A stretch of 64,000 nt of DNA from Georgenia_A wangjunii (GCF_036421915.1 NZ_JAZGOM010000001.1), one strand, 5' to 3'. Counted from the first letter of the stretch, positions 16,909-25,566 are shown. The notes: a model not told the origin generated them from the letters alone. Numbers and translations: made by a program.

Positions 16909-17424
16909 ATGCGACGTAAGATCCTTGTTTCAGTGTCCCTTTTCTCCGCCCTCGCCCTCGCCGGTTGCAGCGACAGCACCGGCTCCGGCTCCGAGGCGAC
17001 CGCCACCGCGACCGCGACGGCCGCCGCTGCCTCGGACTCCCCCGAGGCAGCCACGTGCGCCGGCTTCTTCGAGGGCACCGGCACCCCGCTCGCCGAGCGC
17101 GCCGAGGCCGCCCGCGCCGCCCTCTCCGGCGGTGAGGTCACCGACGACGTGAGCTATGGCGAGATCAACATGCTCGAGCAGCGCCTCAGCGACCTGGCTG
17201 CCGATGCACCGGCCGAGCTGGCCGAGCCGCTCGAGGCCGTCAACGCGCCGTTCACCGAGGCCGTGAGCACGGTCAACGACGTGCGTGCCCAGGAAGTCCC
17301 GGAGGGCGAGGAGGCCGCTGGGTTCCCTGACCTCAGCATCATCGACGTGAGCGCGTCGGAGACCGCCCAGACCGATGTCGAGAGCGCCTGCGCGGACGCC
17401 GGGTTCGAGGTCGCCGCCGGCTGA
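16909..17424 (+). CDS. Putative lipoprotein, unknown function
   Basis: 171 residues with a short signal peptide and lipobox LAGC (cysteine 20), a Ser/Thr/Ala-rich spacer of about 25 residues and an acidic, helical mature domain containing two cysteines (in TCAGFF and SACADAG) that could pair. It should be anchored to the outer face of the membrane. It stands alone between a small acidic ORF and a convergent kinase gene. Confidence 0.75.
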   Translation: MRRKILVSVSLFSALALAGCSDSTGSGSEATATATATAAAASDSPEAATCAGFFEGTGTPLAERAEAARAALSGGEVTDDVSYGEINMLEQRLSDLAADAPAELAEPLEAVNAPFTEAVSTVNDVRAQEVPEGEEAAGFPDLSIIDVSASETAQTDVESACADAGFEVAAG

Positions 17425-17441
17425 ACGCCGATCGCCAGCAC

Positions 17442-17476
17442 CGCCCCGGGGACGCGCACGCCGCGGCCCCGGGGCG
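17442..17476. terminator. Bidirectional terminator hairpin
   Basis: CGCCCCGGGG (17442-17451) pairs perfectly with CCCCGGGGCG (17467-17476) around a 15-base loop, between the convergent lipoprotein and kinase genes. Confidence 0.7.
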
Positions 17477-17484
17477 TCGTCGTC

Positions 17485-18426
17485 TCAGGCTGCGCCGTGC
17501 TCGGTGCGGGTGGGCTCGACCGCGACCTCCTCGCCGGCGCCGACGATCGCCTCGACCACCTCGACGCTGAGCCAGTCCGACTCCTCCGGGTGAGCGAGCA
17601 CCCAACCAGCGGCGACGGCCGCACGCCTGAGCGCGGCGACGGGCGCGTGCTTCTCACCCACGAGGAAGTGGGCGAGAGCGGCGAAGAAGGTGTCGCCTGC
17701 GCCGTCGGGGTGCGCGACCGGCCCGGTGCTGTACGCCTCGACGTTGATGGGCCGCGCCAGCTCGGGGGTGAGGGCGAGGAGGCCGTCCTCGGCGCGGGTC
17801 ATGACGAGCAGCCGCGCCGCGGACTGCTCGCGGATCGCAAGGAGCACGTCCTCCTCCCGGCCCCGCACGTGGCGGTTGCTCATGACGAGGACGTCGACGC
17901 CGAGCATCTCGTCACCGACGAGGTCGAGCGGCCCCGGGACGTCGTGGAGGTCGGCCATGACCGGCACGCCCGCCCCCTTCGCGACGGCGACGACGGGCCG
18001 TGACAGGGCGATGTCGTCGAGCAGGACGACGTCGGTCGTGCGCAGCGGCTCGGCGAGCATGGCCGGGTCGAGGTGCGCCGACGGGACGTCACCGAGGTCG
18101 GAGGAGACGTGCCGCCGGCCCGAGGGCTCCGTGAGGATGACTTCCCGCGGCGTGCGTGCCAGCGTGCGCACGCACAGGGCGGTGCTCACGCCGAACCGGA
18201 ACGCCACGGCGTCGATGGCGGCGGCCGCGGCGTCCTCGCCGAGGGGCGCTGCGAGGCTGACGTCGTCGCCGAGCGCGGCGAGCGTCCGGCTCACCGCGAA
18301 CCCGGCGCCACCGACACAGGTGGTGATCTGGTGCGGCACGGACCGCACCGCCGTGTACGGGACGGGGAACCCCTCGACCGGCAGGACGGTGCCCTGCGTG
18401 GCCAGGCCGACGACGACAGCTTTCAT
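17485..18426 (-). CDS. PfkB family carbohydrate kinase
   Basis: 313-residue ribokinase/PfkB-fold sugar kinase. It has the early GGAGFAVSRTLAALG segment and the late HPDGAGDTFFAAL anion-hole motif with the catalytic aspartate. The sugar is unknown, and no transporter or isomerase sits nearby. The ATG at 18426 is chosen because it begins the typical PfkB N-terminus; AGGGG lies 13 bases upstream. It transcribes away from the divergent region at 18427-18538. Confidence 0.85.
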   Translation of the reverse strand: MKAVVVGLATQGTVLPVEGFPVPYTAVRSVPHQITTCVGGAGFAVSRTLAALGDDVSLAAPLGEDAAAAAIDAVAFRFGVSTALCVRTLARTPREVILTEPSGRRHVSSDLGDVPSAHLDPAMLAEPLRTTDVVLLDDIALSRPVVAVAKGAGVPVMADLHDVPGPLDLVGDEMLGVDVLVMSNRHVRGREEDVLLAIREQSAARLLVMTRAEDGLLALTPELARPINVEAYSTGPVAHPDGAGDTFFAALAHFLVGEKHAPVAALRRAAVAAGWVLAHPEESDWLSVEVVEAIVGAGEEVAVEPTRTEHGAA

Positions 18427-18538
18427 GTGAGAACCCCTAACGTCCGCGGCGACGCTGCCGCGTGGCGTCAGGTTAGCCCGCGCAGAGGCACGCCCGCACC
18501 GTGGGATCGACAACAGTGGACAAAGGTCGCGCCCGCAC

Positions 18539-19111
18539 TCAGCGCAGGGGCACGAACCGGTAGGCCCCGACGCCCCGGGTGCTGATCCCCTCGGGACCCC
18601 GGTCGACGACGAGGAGCTCCCCTGCGACGGGGATGACCATCCGGCCACCCACCGCCATCTGCTCGACGAGGGCGGCGGGGAGGATGGGGGGCTCAGCCGA
18701 GACGAGGACGCGGTCGAACGGCGCCTCGTCCGGCAGACCGAGGACGCCCGGGCTGGCGGGCACGATGCGGGCGCCCACGGCGGCGGAGGCAGCGAGGTTC
18801 GACGCCCCCGCGACCACGAGGTCCGGCTCGAGCTCGACCCCGACGACCCTGCCGCCGGGCGCGACGAGCCGGGCGAGCAGCGCCGTCGTCCAGCCCGACC
18901 CGGACCCGACGTCGAGCACCCGGTGGCCCGGGCCCGGCTCGAGCAGGGTGAGCATGCGCGCCACGGTGGAGGGCTGGGAGCACGTGGCCCCGTGCCCGAT
19001 GGCGAGCGGGACGTCCCGGCCCGCGTGCTCCCGCTGGTCCGCCGGCAGGAAGCCCCGACGGTCCGTCACGGCCATGGCCGTCCTCACCCGCTCCGCCGCC
19101 GCGTCATCCAT
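18539..19111 (-). CDS. Protein-L-isoaspartate O-methyltransferase family protein
   Basis: 190-residue SAM-dependent methyltransferase of the PCMT family. Visible are LAIGHGATCSQPSTVARML, matching the substrate-binding GxGxTxSxP segment, and VLDVGSGSGWTTALLARL for SAM binding. The family repairs isoaspartyl residues in aged proteins, although several actinobacterial members have lost that activity, so the role is not certain. The gene is divergent from a DUF488 gene across a large inverted repeat. Confidence 0.82.
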   Translation of the reverse strand: MDDAAAERVRTAMAVTDRRGFLPADQREHAGRDVPLAIGHGATCSQPSTVARMLTLLEPGPGHRVLDVGSGSGWTTALLARLVAPGGRVVGVELEPDLVVAGASNLAASAAVGARIVPASPGVLGLPDEAPFDRVLVSAEPPILPAALVEQMAVGGRMVIPVAGELLVVDRGPEGISTRGVGAYRFVPLR

Positions 19112-19151
19112 GGCCCCATCGTCCCCCTCGAGCGGCGGCTACGGGGGGCGA

Positions 19152-19249
19152 GGGCGGGGGGAGGTGGTGTGCCGGGTCGTCCATCCGCCGCTCGTTCCTC
19201 GCGGCTCGCGCCAGACCCACCACCACCCGGCACACCACCTCCCCCGCCC
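19152..19249. repeat. 98-bp inverted-repeat element
   Basis: Arms of about 25 bp (19152-19177 and 19225-19249) pair with a single-base bulge and carry GGTGGTGTGCCGGGT / ACCCGGCACACCACC. The 47-bp centre contains CGCTCGTTCCTCGCGGCTCG. It occupies the divergent gap between the PCMT and DUF488 genes and contains no ORF. Confidence 0.75.
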
Positions 19250-19291
19250 GCCCGACCTGCCGGTGCGTCGCGGGCTGCCGACAATGGGCTC

Positions 19292-19834
19292 ATGAGCCTG
19301 CTCACCGTCGGACACGGACCACTCGACCGGGACTCTCTCGCGGCGCTGCTCACCGGCGCCGGCGTCGAGCTCCTCGTGGACGTCCGCCGGTTCCCGGGAA
19401 GCCGGAACAACCCCGACGTCAAGCGCGAGGCGGTCGAGGAGTGGTCGGCGGCGGCCGGTATCACCTACGTGTGGGAGCCGCGGCTCGGCGGGCGCCGCCA
19501 CCTGGGCAAGGACGCGGACGCGGCCTCCCCGGACCAGTGGTGGCGGGTGGCTGCGTTCCGGGCCTACGCGGGCTACACCCGCACCGAGGGGTTCACGGCG
19601 GCGATGGACGACCTCGTGGCCCGTACGCGGGACCAGCGGGTCGCCGTCATGTGCAGCGAGTCAGTGTGGTGGCGCTGCCATCGGCGGCTCATCGCCGACG
19701 TCGCCGCGCTCGGACGCGGCCTCGACGTCGCCCACCTCATGCCGACCGGGGTGCTCAGCATTCACGTCACCTCAGCCGGGGCGCGTCGCACCGGGGACGG
19801 GACGCTCGTCTGGGACGGGACCGACGAGACCTGA
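19292..19834 (+). CDS. DUF488 domain protein
   Basis: 180-residue DUF488 protein. The family motifs are clear: LLTVGHGPL, DVRRFPGSRNNP, and the cysteine motif MCSESVWWRCHRRLIAD. The conserved arginines and cysteines suggest an enzyme or nucleic-acid-related role, but no function is established. The ATG at 19292 has a -10-like GACAAT 6 bases upstream and no Shine-Dalgarno sequence. Confidence 0.87.
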   Translation: MSLLTVGHGPLDRDSLAALLTGAGVELLVDVRRFPGSRNNPDVKREAVEEWSAAAGITYVWEPRLGGRRHLGKDADAASPDQWWRVAAFRAYAGYTRTEGFTAAMDDLVARTRDQRVAVMCSESVWWRCHRRLIADVAALGRGLDVAHLMPTGVLSIHVTSAGARRTGDGTLVWDGTDET

Positions 19835-19864
19835 CGCCGTCGGCCAGCCGTCCGTCCAGCCGCC

Positions 19865-20503
19865 TCAGCGGTCCGAGCGGACGCCCGTCTCGTTCGTCCC
19901 GAAGTGCTGGAGGAAACGCGGGCCGCGCGCGGCGAGCTCCTCCTCGAAGTCGCGCCCCCACGCGCTGTACGGCCGCACGGCGAGGGCGTCGTTGGCGAAG
20001 CGCGGGTCGTCGCTCACCTCGGTGACGCAGAAGTCCGGGATGGCGAGATCGGTGACCGGCCCGCCTCGCTCGCACTCGGCGACGACGAGCGGGCTGTTCG
20101 CCCCGAGGAACGCGTCGATGACCCACCCGTCCGTGCCGAGCCACAGCGAGTACCGGTGCTTGACGATGCGGTGCCCGCCGAGACGTACCATGGCGCGGCC
20201 GACGGAGACGTCGAGCTCGCGCTCGGCCTCGTACCGGGTCCCGCCGACGTAGGGGCCCTTCACGGTGAGCGCGCAGAAGGTGAAGTCGACCTCCTCGAGA
20301 AGGCGCTCGGCGTCGACGCCTTCGTCGAGCGATCCCGCCGGGGCGGGCGCCTGGAGCCGCACCCGGAGCGCGTAGCCCTCGGCTGCGAGGAAGTAGCTCT
20401 GGACGATGAGCGCGGGCGAGGGCTCCTCGCGCAGGGCGGCCGGCAGCTCGTCGACGACGAACTTCCGCTCGAACTCGAAGTCACCGAACCCGGTGTCGCT
20501 CAT
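19865..20503 (-). CDS. CYTH domain protein (triphosphate tunnel metalloenzyme family)
   Basis: 212-residue CYTH protein. The N-terminal FEFERKFVV is the family's ExExK-like metal-binding motif, followed by alternating charged strands (ALRVRLQ, ALTVKGP, YEAERELD, IVKHRY) typical of the tunnel. Members hydrolyse inorganic triphosphate or bind polyphosphorylated ligands. Leaderless start at 20503: TAGTCT lies 6 bases upstream. Confidence 0.85.
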   Translation of the reverse strand: MSDTGFGDFEFERKFVVDELPAALREEPSPALIVQSYFLAAEGYALRVRLQAPAPAGSLDEGVDAERLLEEVDFTFCALTVKGPYVGGTRYEAERELDVSVGRAMVRLGGHRIVKHRYSLWLGTDGWVIDAFLGANSPLVVAECERGGPVTDLAIPDFCVTEVSDDPRFANDALAVRPYSAWGRDFEEELAARGPRFLQHFGTNETGVRSDR

Positions 20504-20509
20504 GGGGCG

Positions 20510-20515
20510 AGACTA
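20510..20515 (-). promoter_or_regulatory. -10 element of the CYTH gene
   Basis: On the minus strand TAGTCT is followed by six bases and then the start ATG, a leaderless arrangement. Confidence 0.55.
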
Positions 20516-20653
20516 CCGACCGTGGCGCGCGATGCTCGCGCCCGCGCCGCGCTCGTGCCGCCGCATCGCAGGCTGGCGGCGCCGGCGGCATCGTCGTGCG
20601 GCGCGGACGCCACGCTCGAGGCCGGTGCCGTCGCACCGCCGGGTCCGGAGACG

Positions 20654-20688
20654 CCGAAGGCCCCGGCACGAGGTGCCGGGGCCTTCGG
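20654..20688. terminator. Strong terminator after the cold-shock gene
   Basis: A perfect 16-bp stem (20654-20669 with 20673-20688) with loop GAG, beginning CCGAAGGCCCCGGCAC, lies 30 bp past the cold-shock stop codon. Confidence 0.85.
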
Positions 20689-20717
20689 GGTGCAGACGTC
20701 AGTCCGCGTTGCTCAGA

Positions 20718-20921
20718 TCAGAGCGGGCGGATGTTCTCCGCCTGGGGGCCCTTGGGGCCCTGCGTGACGTCGAACTCGACCTTCTGGTTCTCGTCGAGCG
20801 AGCGGTACCCGCTCGAGGAGATGGCCGAGTAGTGGGCGAAGACGTCCGCGCCACCGTCGTCGGGGGCGATGAAGCCGAAGCCCTTGTCAGCGTTGAACCA
20901 CTTCACGGTACCTGTAGTCAT
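20718..20921 (-). CDS. Cold-shock protein (CspA family)
   Basis: 67-residue single OB-fold protein with the RNA-binding motifs KGFGFI and DVFAHYSAI. It acts as an RNA chaperone. The ATG at 20921 follows GAAGGAG and matches the family N-terminus MTTGTVKWFN. About 260 bp of leader and promoter DNA lie upstream before the next gene, in keeping with the long leaders of csp genes, but no specific element was identified. Confidence 0.95.
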   Translation of the reverse strand: MTTGTVKWFNADKGFGFIAPDDGGADVFAHYSAISSSGYRSLDENQKVEFDVTQGPKGPQAENIRPL

Positions 20922-21184
20922 TGCGTACTCCTTCCAGAGCATTCAAACAGCCCCGCGGTTCGGGTGCTGCTTGTCACGGTGTTCGTCGTCTGCTCCAAGA
21001 AGGAAACGCAACCCGGCCGAGGCCGAGGGCACACAAGACATATGAGTCACACTGCAACTGTTACCCGAGCGTAGCCCAGATCGGCGGCGGATGCGAGGGC
21101 TTGGCGGAGAGCCGCATCACAAGGTTTGTCCCCAGCGCGTCCGCCGAGGGGATGGGCCGGGCGAGGGCGCGGCGTGCAGGGAGG

Positions 21185-21694
21185 TCAGGACTCCCCGCCG
21201 GCGGCGCCCGTACCGCCGTCCGCCGTGCCGTCGGCGTCCTGCGCGGCGGCCCGGCGCCACACGAGGTGCGCCGTGGACGTCCGGTCACCGACGACGACGT
21301 CGCCGGCCGACAGGGTGAGGGCGTCGCCGTGGAGCTCGACCCCGTGCTCCGTGGGCACGTCATGCCCCGCGGGGAGGACGGAGACGTCGAGCCGGTACGT
21401 CAACCTCTCCCCGTCGACCGCCCACCGGCCGGCATAGGCGAGGTCGCGCCCGCCCGCAGCGCCATCCTCGGTGCCGCTCGCCTGCGCACCGCCGCCGATC
21501 TGGGTCGAGACGTACCCGTCAGGGGAGAAGAGCAGAAGGCCGTGCGCCCCCTCACCCAGGGGGTGGGCGACGCCTCCGCCCTCGTCGGTCAGGGTGTAGC
21601 TGACCAGGGACCATGCACCTACCAGCTCGTCCTCGAGACTGAGCGAGATGCGCCCAGACCGGTCGCGGACCGGTCCCTCTTTCGCGTCGGACAC
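21185..21694 (-). CDS. Lipocalin-like domain protein
   Basis: 169-residue protein with a lipocalin-like barrel starting ELVGAWSLVSYTLTDEGG and containing GLLLFSPDGYVSTQIGG, the two recognisable segments of this family. The last 20 residues are Ala/Gly/Asp-rich. There is no signal peptide, so it is cytoplasmic; ligand unknown. The GTG at 21694 is preferred over upstream codons because GGAAGGAG lies 6 bases before it. Confidence 0.78.
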   Translation of the reverse strand: MSDAKEGPVRDRSGRISLSLEDELVGAWSLVSYTLTDEGGGVAHPLGEGAHGLLLFSPDGYVSTQIGGGAQASGTEDGAAGGRDLAYAGRWAVDGERLTYRLDVSVLPAGHDVPTEHGVELHGDALTLSAGDVVVGDRTSTAHLVWRRAAAQDADGTADGGTGAAGGES

Positions 21695-21883
21695 GACCGC
21701 TCCTTCCGGCGGGGCCCGTGCGAGCCTCGCCTCCCCCATCCTGCGCACGCGCGCGTCGGTGCGCTCGTACGTCTCGAGTATCGCGCCGATCACGTCCAGG
21801 GCGCACGCGTTCTCGCACCCGGCCTCAGGGCGCCCGCACGCCGGGACCCCCGCTGCGCGTGAATACGGCGTGCCGGTCCGCGG

Positions 21884-22072
21884 CTAGTCCGGGGGCTCCT
21901 CGAGGGAGGAGGAGTCGTCGGTGCCCTCGGCCGCTTCGGTCGGGACGCCGTCCTCCTCACCGCCGATGCCGAAACCGGGTGCGGGCTCGGGCGCGCCGGC
22001 GCCGAGGTCCGCCGCGGGGACGCCGTCGCGGTCGGGGTTGAGGTTGGGCTGGAAAGGCTGTGCCATAGACAT
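21884..22072 (-). CDS. Small acidic protein, unknown function
   Basis: 62 residues, rich in Pro, Gly, Asp and Glu, without a membrane segment (NLNPDRDGVPAADLGAG, later SSSLEEPPD). No Shine-Dalgarno site is seen, but TACACA lies 6 bases before the ATG at 22072, as in other leaderless genes here. An in-frame ATG at 22066 is an alternative. No family recognised. Confidence 0.5.
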   Translation of the reverse strand: MSMAQPFQPNLNPDRDGVPAADLGAGAPEPAPGFGIGGEEDGVPTEAAEGTDDSSSLEEPPD

Positions 22073-22163
22073 ACGAGTTGTGTACCAGCGCCCGACACGG
22101 ACCGCACGGCGAGCACCGCGGGCGTGCGAGCCGGCTGCGGCGGTGCTGAACCCCGGCGACGCG

Positions 22164-22382
22164 CTACTGCTCGGCGACCCGCCCGCTCTGCTCCTGCAGC
22201 TCGTCGATGAGGCTCGACGCCTGGGCCTTCGTCAGCCCGTCCGGCACCTCGCGCCCCGCCTCGCGGGCGAGGGTGCTGGCGTAGCTCAGCTGAGCGCCGG
22301 TCGCCGGCTCGCTGCCGGTCGTCCACTCCTCGGGGTCCTTGATCGTGCCTGCGCCGTCCTGCGGGGTCGCGTTCTCGCTCAT
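22164..22382 (-). CDS. DUF3072 domain protein
   Basis: 72-residue protein matching DUF3072: EWTTGSEPATGAQLSYASTL, then LTKAQASSLIDELQ. It is small, soluble and of unknown function. Its ATG overlaps the EamA stop (ATGA), so it can be translated by coupling, but TACCGT sits exactly 6 bases before the ATG, so it may also have its own leaderless transcript. Confidence 0.82.
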   Translation of the reverse strand: MSENATPQDGAGTIKDPEEWTTGSEPATGAQLSYASTLAREAGREVPDGLTKAQASSLIDELQEQSGRVAEQ

Positions 22383-23383
22383 GGATCCACGGTATGACCG
22401 GCATCCGGCTCGCGCCCGCGGAGCGTCCCCGCCTGGCGCCCCCCTCCTTCGCCGCCCCGCCGTCCGCCGGGCGCGTCGCCGGCAGTCCGCACGGCGCCGG
22501 CGCTCGCGACGACGACGAGCGCGACGGCGGCGAGCTGCCCCGCGCCGAGCCGCTGGTCGAGGACGAGGAAGCCCGCCAGCGCGGCGACAGCCGGTGCCAG
22601 GCTCATCATGACCGCGAAGGCCGACGCGGGCAGCCGGCGCAGCGATGCCATCTCGAGGCTGTAGGGAAGGGCGGAGGAGAGCACGGCGACGGCCGCGCCG
22701 GCGGCGAGGGTGCCCGGCACGAGGAGGTCCCGTCCGGCGTGCACGGCGCCGAGCGGGAGGGTGAGTGCGGCTGCCACGGCCATGGCGAGCGCAAGACCGT
22801 CGGCACGGGCGAAGCGCCGTCCGACTCCGGCGGTGAGGAGGATGTACGCCGCCCACATCGCAGCCGCGACGAGGGCGAAGCCGACGCCGACCGGGTCGAG
22901 GCCGCCGGTGCCGCCGCCACTGAGGAGCGCCACCCCGGCGAGCGCGAGGGCAGCCCACACGAGAGCCACGCGACGGCGCGAGGCGAGCACGGACAGCGCG
23001 AGCGGGCCGAGGACCTCGAGGGTGACGGCGGCCCCGAGCGGGATCCGCTCGATCGCCGCGTAGAACGACGTGTTCATGGCCGCGAGCGCCACGCCCAGCC
23101 CACCGACGAGGGCCAGGTCGCGACGCGTGCGGCCCCGCAGGGCCGGGCGGAAGACGACGAGGAGAAGGACTGCCGCGACGGTCAGCCGCAGCGTGACGAC
23201 GCCGACGGCTCCGACGCGCGGGAAGAGCAGGGCGGCCAGGGCAGCCCCGAACTGGGTGGACCCGGCCGCGGCCAGGACGAGGACGACGGCGGCGGCACGC
23301 TCGCTCGGGGCGGGGACGCGCCACCAACCGCTCGCCTTCCTCACCACGCGTGCGGGCACGCGCCGGGCGACCGGGACGCGCAC
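22379..23383 (-). CDS. EamA/RhtA-family transporter
   Basis: 334-residue membrane protein with about ten helices in two EamA repeats, related to threonine/homoserine exporters (ERIPLGAAVTLEVLGPLAL, then SLAPAVAALAGFLVLDQ). The likely role is efflux of small metabolites or amino acids. The start is uncertain: the GTG at 23383, 10 bp after the upstream stop, is used, but the first 30 residues are Arg-rich and the true start may be later. It overlaps the DUF3072 gene by 4 bases. Confidence 0.82.
   Translation of the reverse strand: MRVPVARRVPARVVRKASGWWRVPAPSERAAAVVLVLAAAGSTQFGAALAALLFPRVGAVGVVTLRLTVAAVLLLVVFRPALRGRTRRDLALVGGLGVALAAMNTSFYAAIERIPLGAAVTLEVLGPLALSVLASRRRVALVWAALALAGVALLSGGGTGGLDPVGVGFALVAAAMWAAYILLTAGVGRRFARADGLALAMAVAAALTLPLGAVHAGRDLLVPGTLAAGAAVAVLSSALPYSLEMASLRRLPASAFAVMMSLAPAVAALAGFLVLDQRLGAGQLAAVALVVVASAGAVRTAGDAPGGRRGGEGGGRQAGTLRGREPDAGHTVDP
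22389..22394 (-). promoter_or_regulatory. -10 element of the DUF3072 gene inside the EamA gene
   Basis: TACCGT on the minus strand followed by six bases and the ATG at 22382; it overlaps the last codons of the EamA gene. Confidence 0.45.
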
Positions 23384-23393
23384 CGAGGGCGGG

Positions 23394-23612
23394 TCACGTC
23401 TGGGCGTGGATGTGCCCGACGACGGCGACGTGCACCTCGACACCGTCCATCGCCTCGGGCACCCGCTCGGCGACGGCAGCGTCCGGCGCGTCGACGCGCA
23501 GACCGTAGTCACCCGGTCGCCCGGTGAGGCCGACCCCGGCGTGATCGCCGTGCTCGGCGAGCTGTGCGACGAGCCGCTTCTTGGCGGCGCGCGCCTCGGC
23601 GAGCGAGCTCAC
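23394..23612 (-). CDS. Small protein, unknown function
   Basis: 72 residues from the GTG at 23612, which follows GGGAGG by 8 bases; GTG codons at 23621 and 23618 are alternatives. After a helix (LAEARAAKKRLVAQLAEHG) it shows HAGVGLTGRPGDYGLRVD and GVEVHVAVVGHI, resembling the small alpha/beta domain that precedes the protease domain of the neighbouring trypsin-like protein. It may be a stand-alone version of that domain. Confidence 0.65.
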   Translation of the reverse strand: MSSLAEARAAKKRLVAQLAEHGDHAGVGLTGRPGDYGLRVDAPDAAVAERVPEAMDGVEVHVAVVGHIHAQT

Positions 23613-23640
23613 GCGCACCACCTCCCTCTGCCGGCGCGGG

Positions 23641-24633
23641 CTACACGAGCGTGGCTCCCAGCGCGGACAGCACCTCGTCGATCGGGTTGAGATAGGTCAG
23701 TCCGCTCCCATTCTCGCCCCCCGTCTCGCTTCCCGCAAAGAGCAGGCCGATCGCCCGGCCGTCCTGGAGGCGGTAGACGACCGAGCCGCTGTCCCCGCCG
23801 CTGGAGAACGGCCCGGAGCCGGTCGACTCCACCTCGATCTGGTCGTCGAACGTCAGCTCACCCAGCTCGGCCCCGTACCCGACGACGATCCCGTCGAGCT
23901 CGATGGCGCTCACCCGCCCTCGGGTCACGCCGGTGGTGCGGCCGATCTTCTCCACGGCCTCGCCACCGAGGGCGGCCGCCGTGCCGGTGAGACGGCCGAC
24001 CGGGTACGTCGGATCGACGTCGGCGTCGACGAGCCGGGCGAGCGCTGCGTCGACGACCGAGGGCCCTCCGGCTCCGAGCGGGACGAAGGCGGACAGCGCG
24101 CCGACCTCGTCCTCGGGCATCTGGCCGCCGTCCGCCGGCGCGGGCTGCAGCACGGCCTCGCCGACCCGGACCGAGGGGGAGCCGACGAGCACGTGGTAGT
24201 TCGACAGCGCGTGGACCCCGGGCTCGCCGTCCGTCGTCGTGACGAAGCCCCCGAGGGTGCCGGCGGTGACCGAGTGGTGCGCGACGGAGACCCCCGGGCG
24301 CAGGGGTCGCACCCGCCCGGTCTCGCCGGCGGCGAGCGCGGTGGGCACCGGTGCGCCCGGCCCGGCACGCTCGGGCGCCATGATGCGACCGGTCCGCCGG
24401 ACGTCGAGCCCCGTGCCGGCCTCCGCCACGAGCCGCCGCGCGATCATGCGAGCCGTGGGCGTCCCCAGCCGGTAGCGCACGGCGACGTCGAACTGACCGT
24501 CCCCGCGGGGTGCGAGGCCGAGCGCGACGCCGAGCGGCGCGGCCGTCGACGTGGCCTGGATGCGGTCCGTGAGGAGGTCGGTGACGTACTGCCCGAGCTG
24601 GTGCTTGAGCGTGCGGGCCGAGGCGATGTCCAT
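23641..24633 (-). CDS. Trypsin-like serine protease family protein
   Basis: 330-residue protein with no signal peptide. Residues about 1-80 form a small alpha/beta domain; the rest is a chymotrypsin-like fold with catalytic histidine in ALSNYHVLV, a candidate aspartate in VVDAALARL, and the nucleophile motif SSGGDSGSVV. The ATG at 24633 has CAGACT 7 bases upstream and no Shine-Dalgarno site; an ATG 10 codons upstream is possible. It ends 28 bp before the small gene at 23612, and both run leftward. Confidence 0.8.
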   Translation of the reverse strand: MDIASARTLKHQLGQYVTDLLTDRIQATSTAAPLGVALGLAPRGDGQFDVAVRYRLGTPTARMIARRLVAEAGTGLDVRRTGRIMAPERAGPGAPVPTALAAGETGRVRPLRPGVSVAHHSVTAGTLGGFVTTTDGEPGVHALSNYHVLVGSPSVRVGEAVLQPAPADGGQMPEDEVGALSAFVPLGAGGPSVVDAALARLVDADVDPTYPVGRLTGTAAALGGEAVEKIGRTTGVTRGRVSAIELDGIVVGYGAELGELTFDDQIEVESTGSGPFSSGGDSGSVVYRLQDGRAIGLLFAGSETGGENGSGLTYLNPIDEVLSALGATLV

Positions 24634-24774
24634 GGGCGCAAGTCTGCTGCGCACCACCGACATCGGCGCGGCATCTGGTCCCCGCGCACGCCGGCGGCCG
24701 CCTGCTCGTCGCGACGACGACGCGAGTACGCTTGACCGTCGGACGCGCACCCCTCCACCGATCGGAGCCCTCTC

Positions 24775-25566
24775 GTGGTCAACCTCGCGTACGTCATCGC
24801 CGGCTCGGAGGCAACCGGCGGGGCCGGCATCCAGGTCGACCTCAAGACGTTCCAGCAGCTCGGCGTCTACGGCCTCGGTGCCATCACGTGCATCGTGTCC
24901 TTCGACCCTGCGAACGGCTGGGGCCACCGCTTCGTGCCCGTCGCACCCGAGGTCATCGCCGACCAGATCGAGGCGGCGACGTCCTGCTACGACCTCGACG
25001 TCGTCAAGCTCGGGATGCTCGGCACCCCGGCCACGATCGACGTCGTCGCCGAGAGCCTGGCGAAGCAGCCCTGGCGGCACGTCGTCCTGGACCCTGTCCT
25101 CATCTGCAAGGGCCAGGAGGCCGGGGCGGCCCTCGACACCGACAACGCCCTGCGCGAGAAGATCCTGCCGCACGCCACCGTCATCACCCCGAACATGTTC
25201 GAGGCGACGACGCTCTCCGGCATGGACCGCATCGAGTCGGTCGAGGACCTCATCGAGGCCGCCCGTCGCATCCACGACCTCGGTCCCCGGTATGTCCTCG
25301 CCAAGGGCGGCGTCGAGCTGCCCGGGGACGACGCCGTCGACGTCCTCTTCGACGGCGAGGACGTGCGGATCTTCGCCGAGCCGAAGGTCGGGCAGGAGCG
25401 GGTCTCCGGAGCGGGCTGCACCCTTGCCGCCGCCGTCACCGCCGAGCTCGCCAAGGGCGCCGACGTCCCGGCGGCCGTCGCGGTCGCCAAGGAGCTCGTC
25501 ACGCGGGGCATCAAGGGTCGCGTCGCCTCCCACGCCCCGTTCGACGCCGTGTGGCAGGGCGCCTGA
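24775..25566 (+). CDS. pdxK: Pyridoxal kinase (ThiD-like ribokinase family)
   Basis: 263-residue ribokinase-fold kinase of the ThiD/PdxK group. It has GSEATGGAGIQVDLKTFQQL at the N-terminus, the central VVLDPVLICKGQEAG and the late SGAGCTLAAAVTAEL with the catalytic cysteine and anion hole. The form (GSEATGG rather than GSDSSGG) fits the Gram-positive pyridoxine/pyridoxal kinase better than hydroxymethylpyrimidine kinase, and no thiamine genes are nearby. GTG start at 24775 after GGAG; -10-like TACGCT near 24727. Confidence 0.78.
   Translation: MVNLAYVIAGSEATGGAGIQVDLKTFQQLGVYGLGAITCIVSFDPANGWGHRFVPVAPEVIADQIEAATSCYDLDVVKLGMLGTPATIDVVAESLAKQPWRHVVLDPVLICKGQEAGAALDTDNALREKILPHATVITPNMFEATTLSGMDRIESVEDLIEAARRIHDLGPRYVLAKGGVELPGDDAVDVLFDGEDVRIFAEPKVGQERVSGAGCTLAAAVTAELAKGADVPAAVAVAKELVTRGIKGRVASHAPFDAVWQGA

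Noticed and set aside
20922..21184. A cold-shock RNA thermosensor in the csp leader
   Set aside because: The leader is long enough, but no conserved cold-shock box or convincing fold was recognised by eye.
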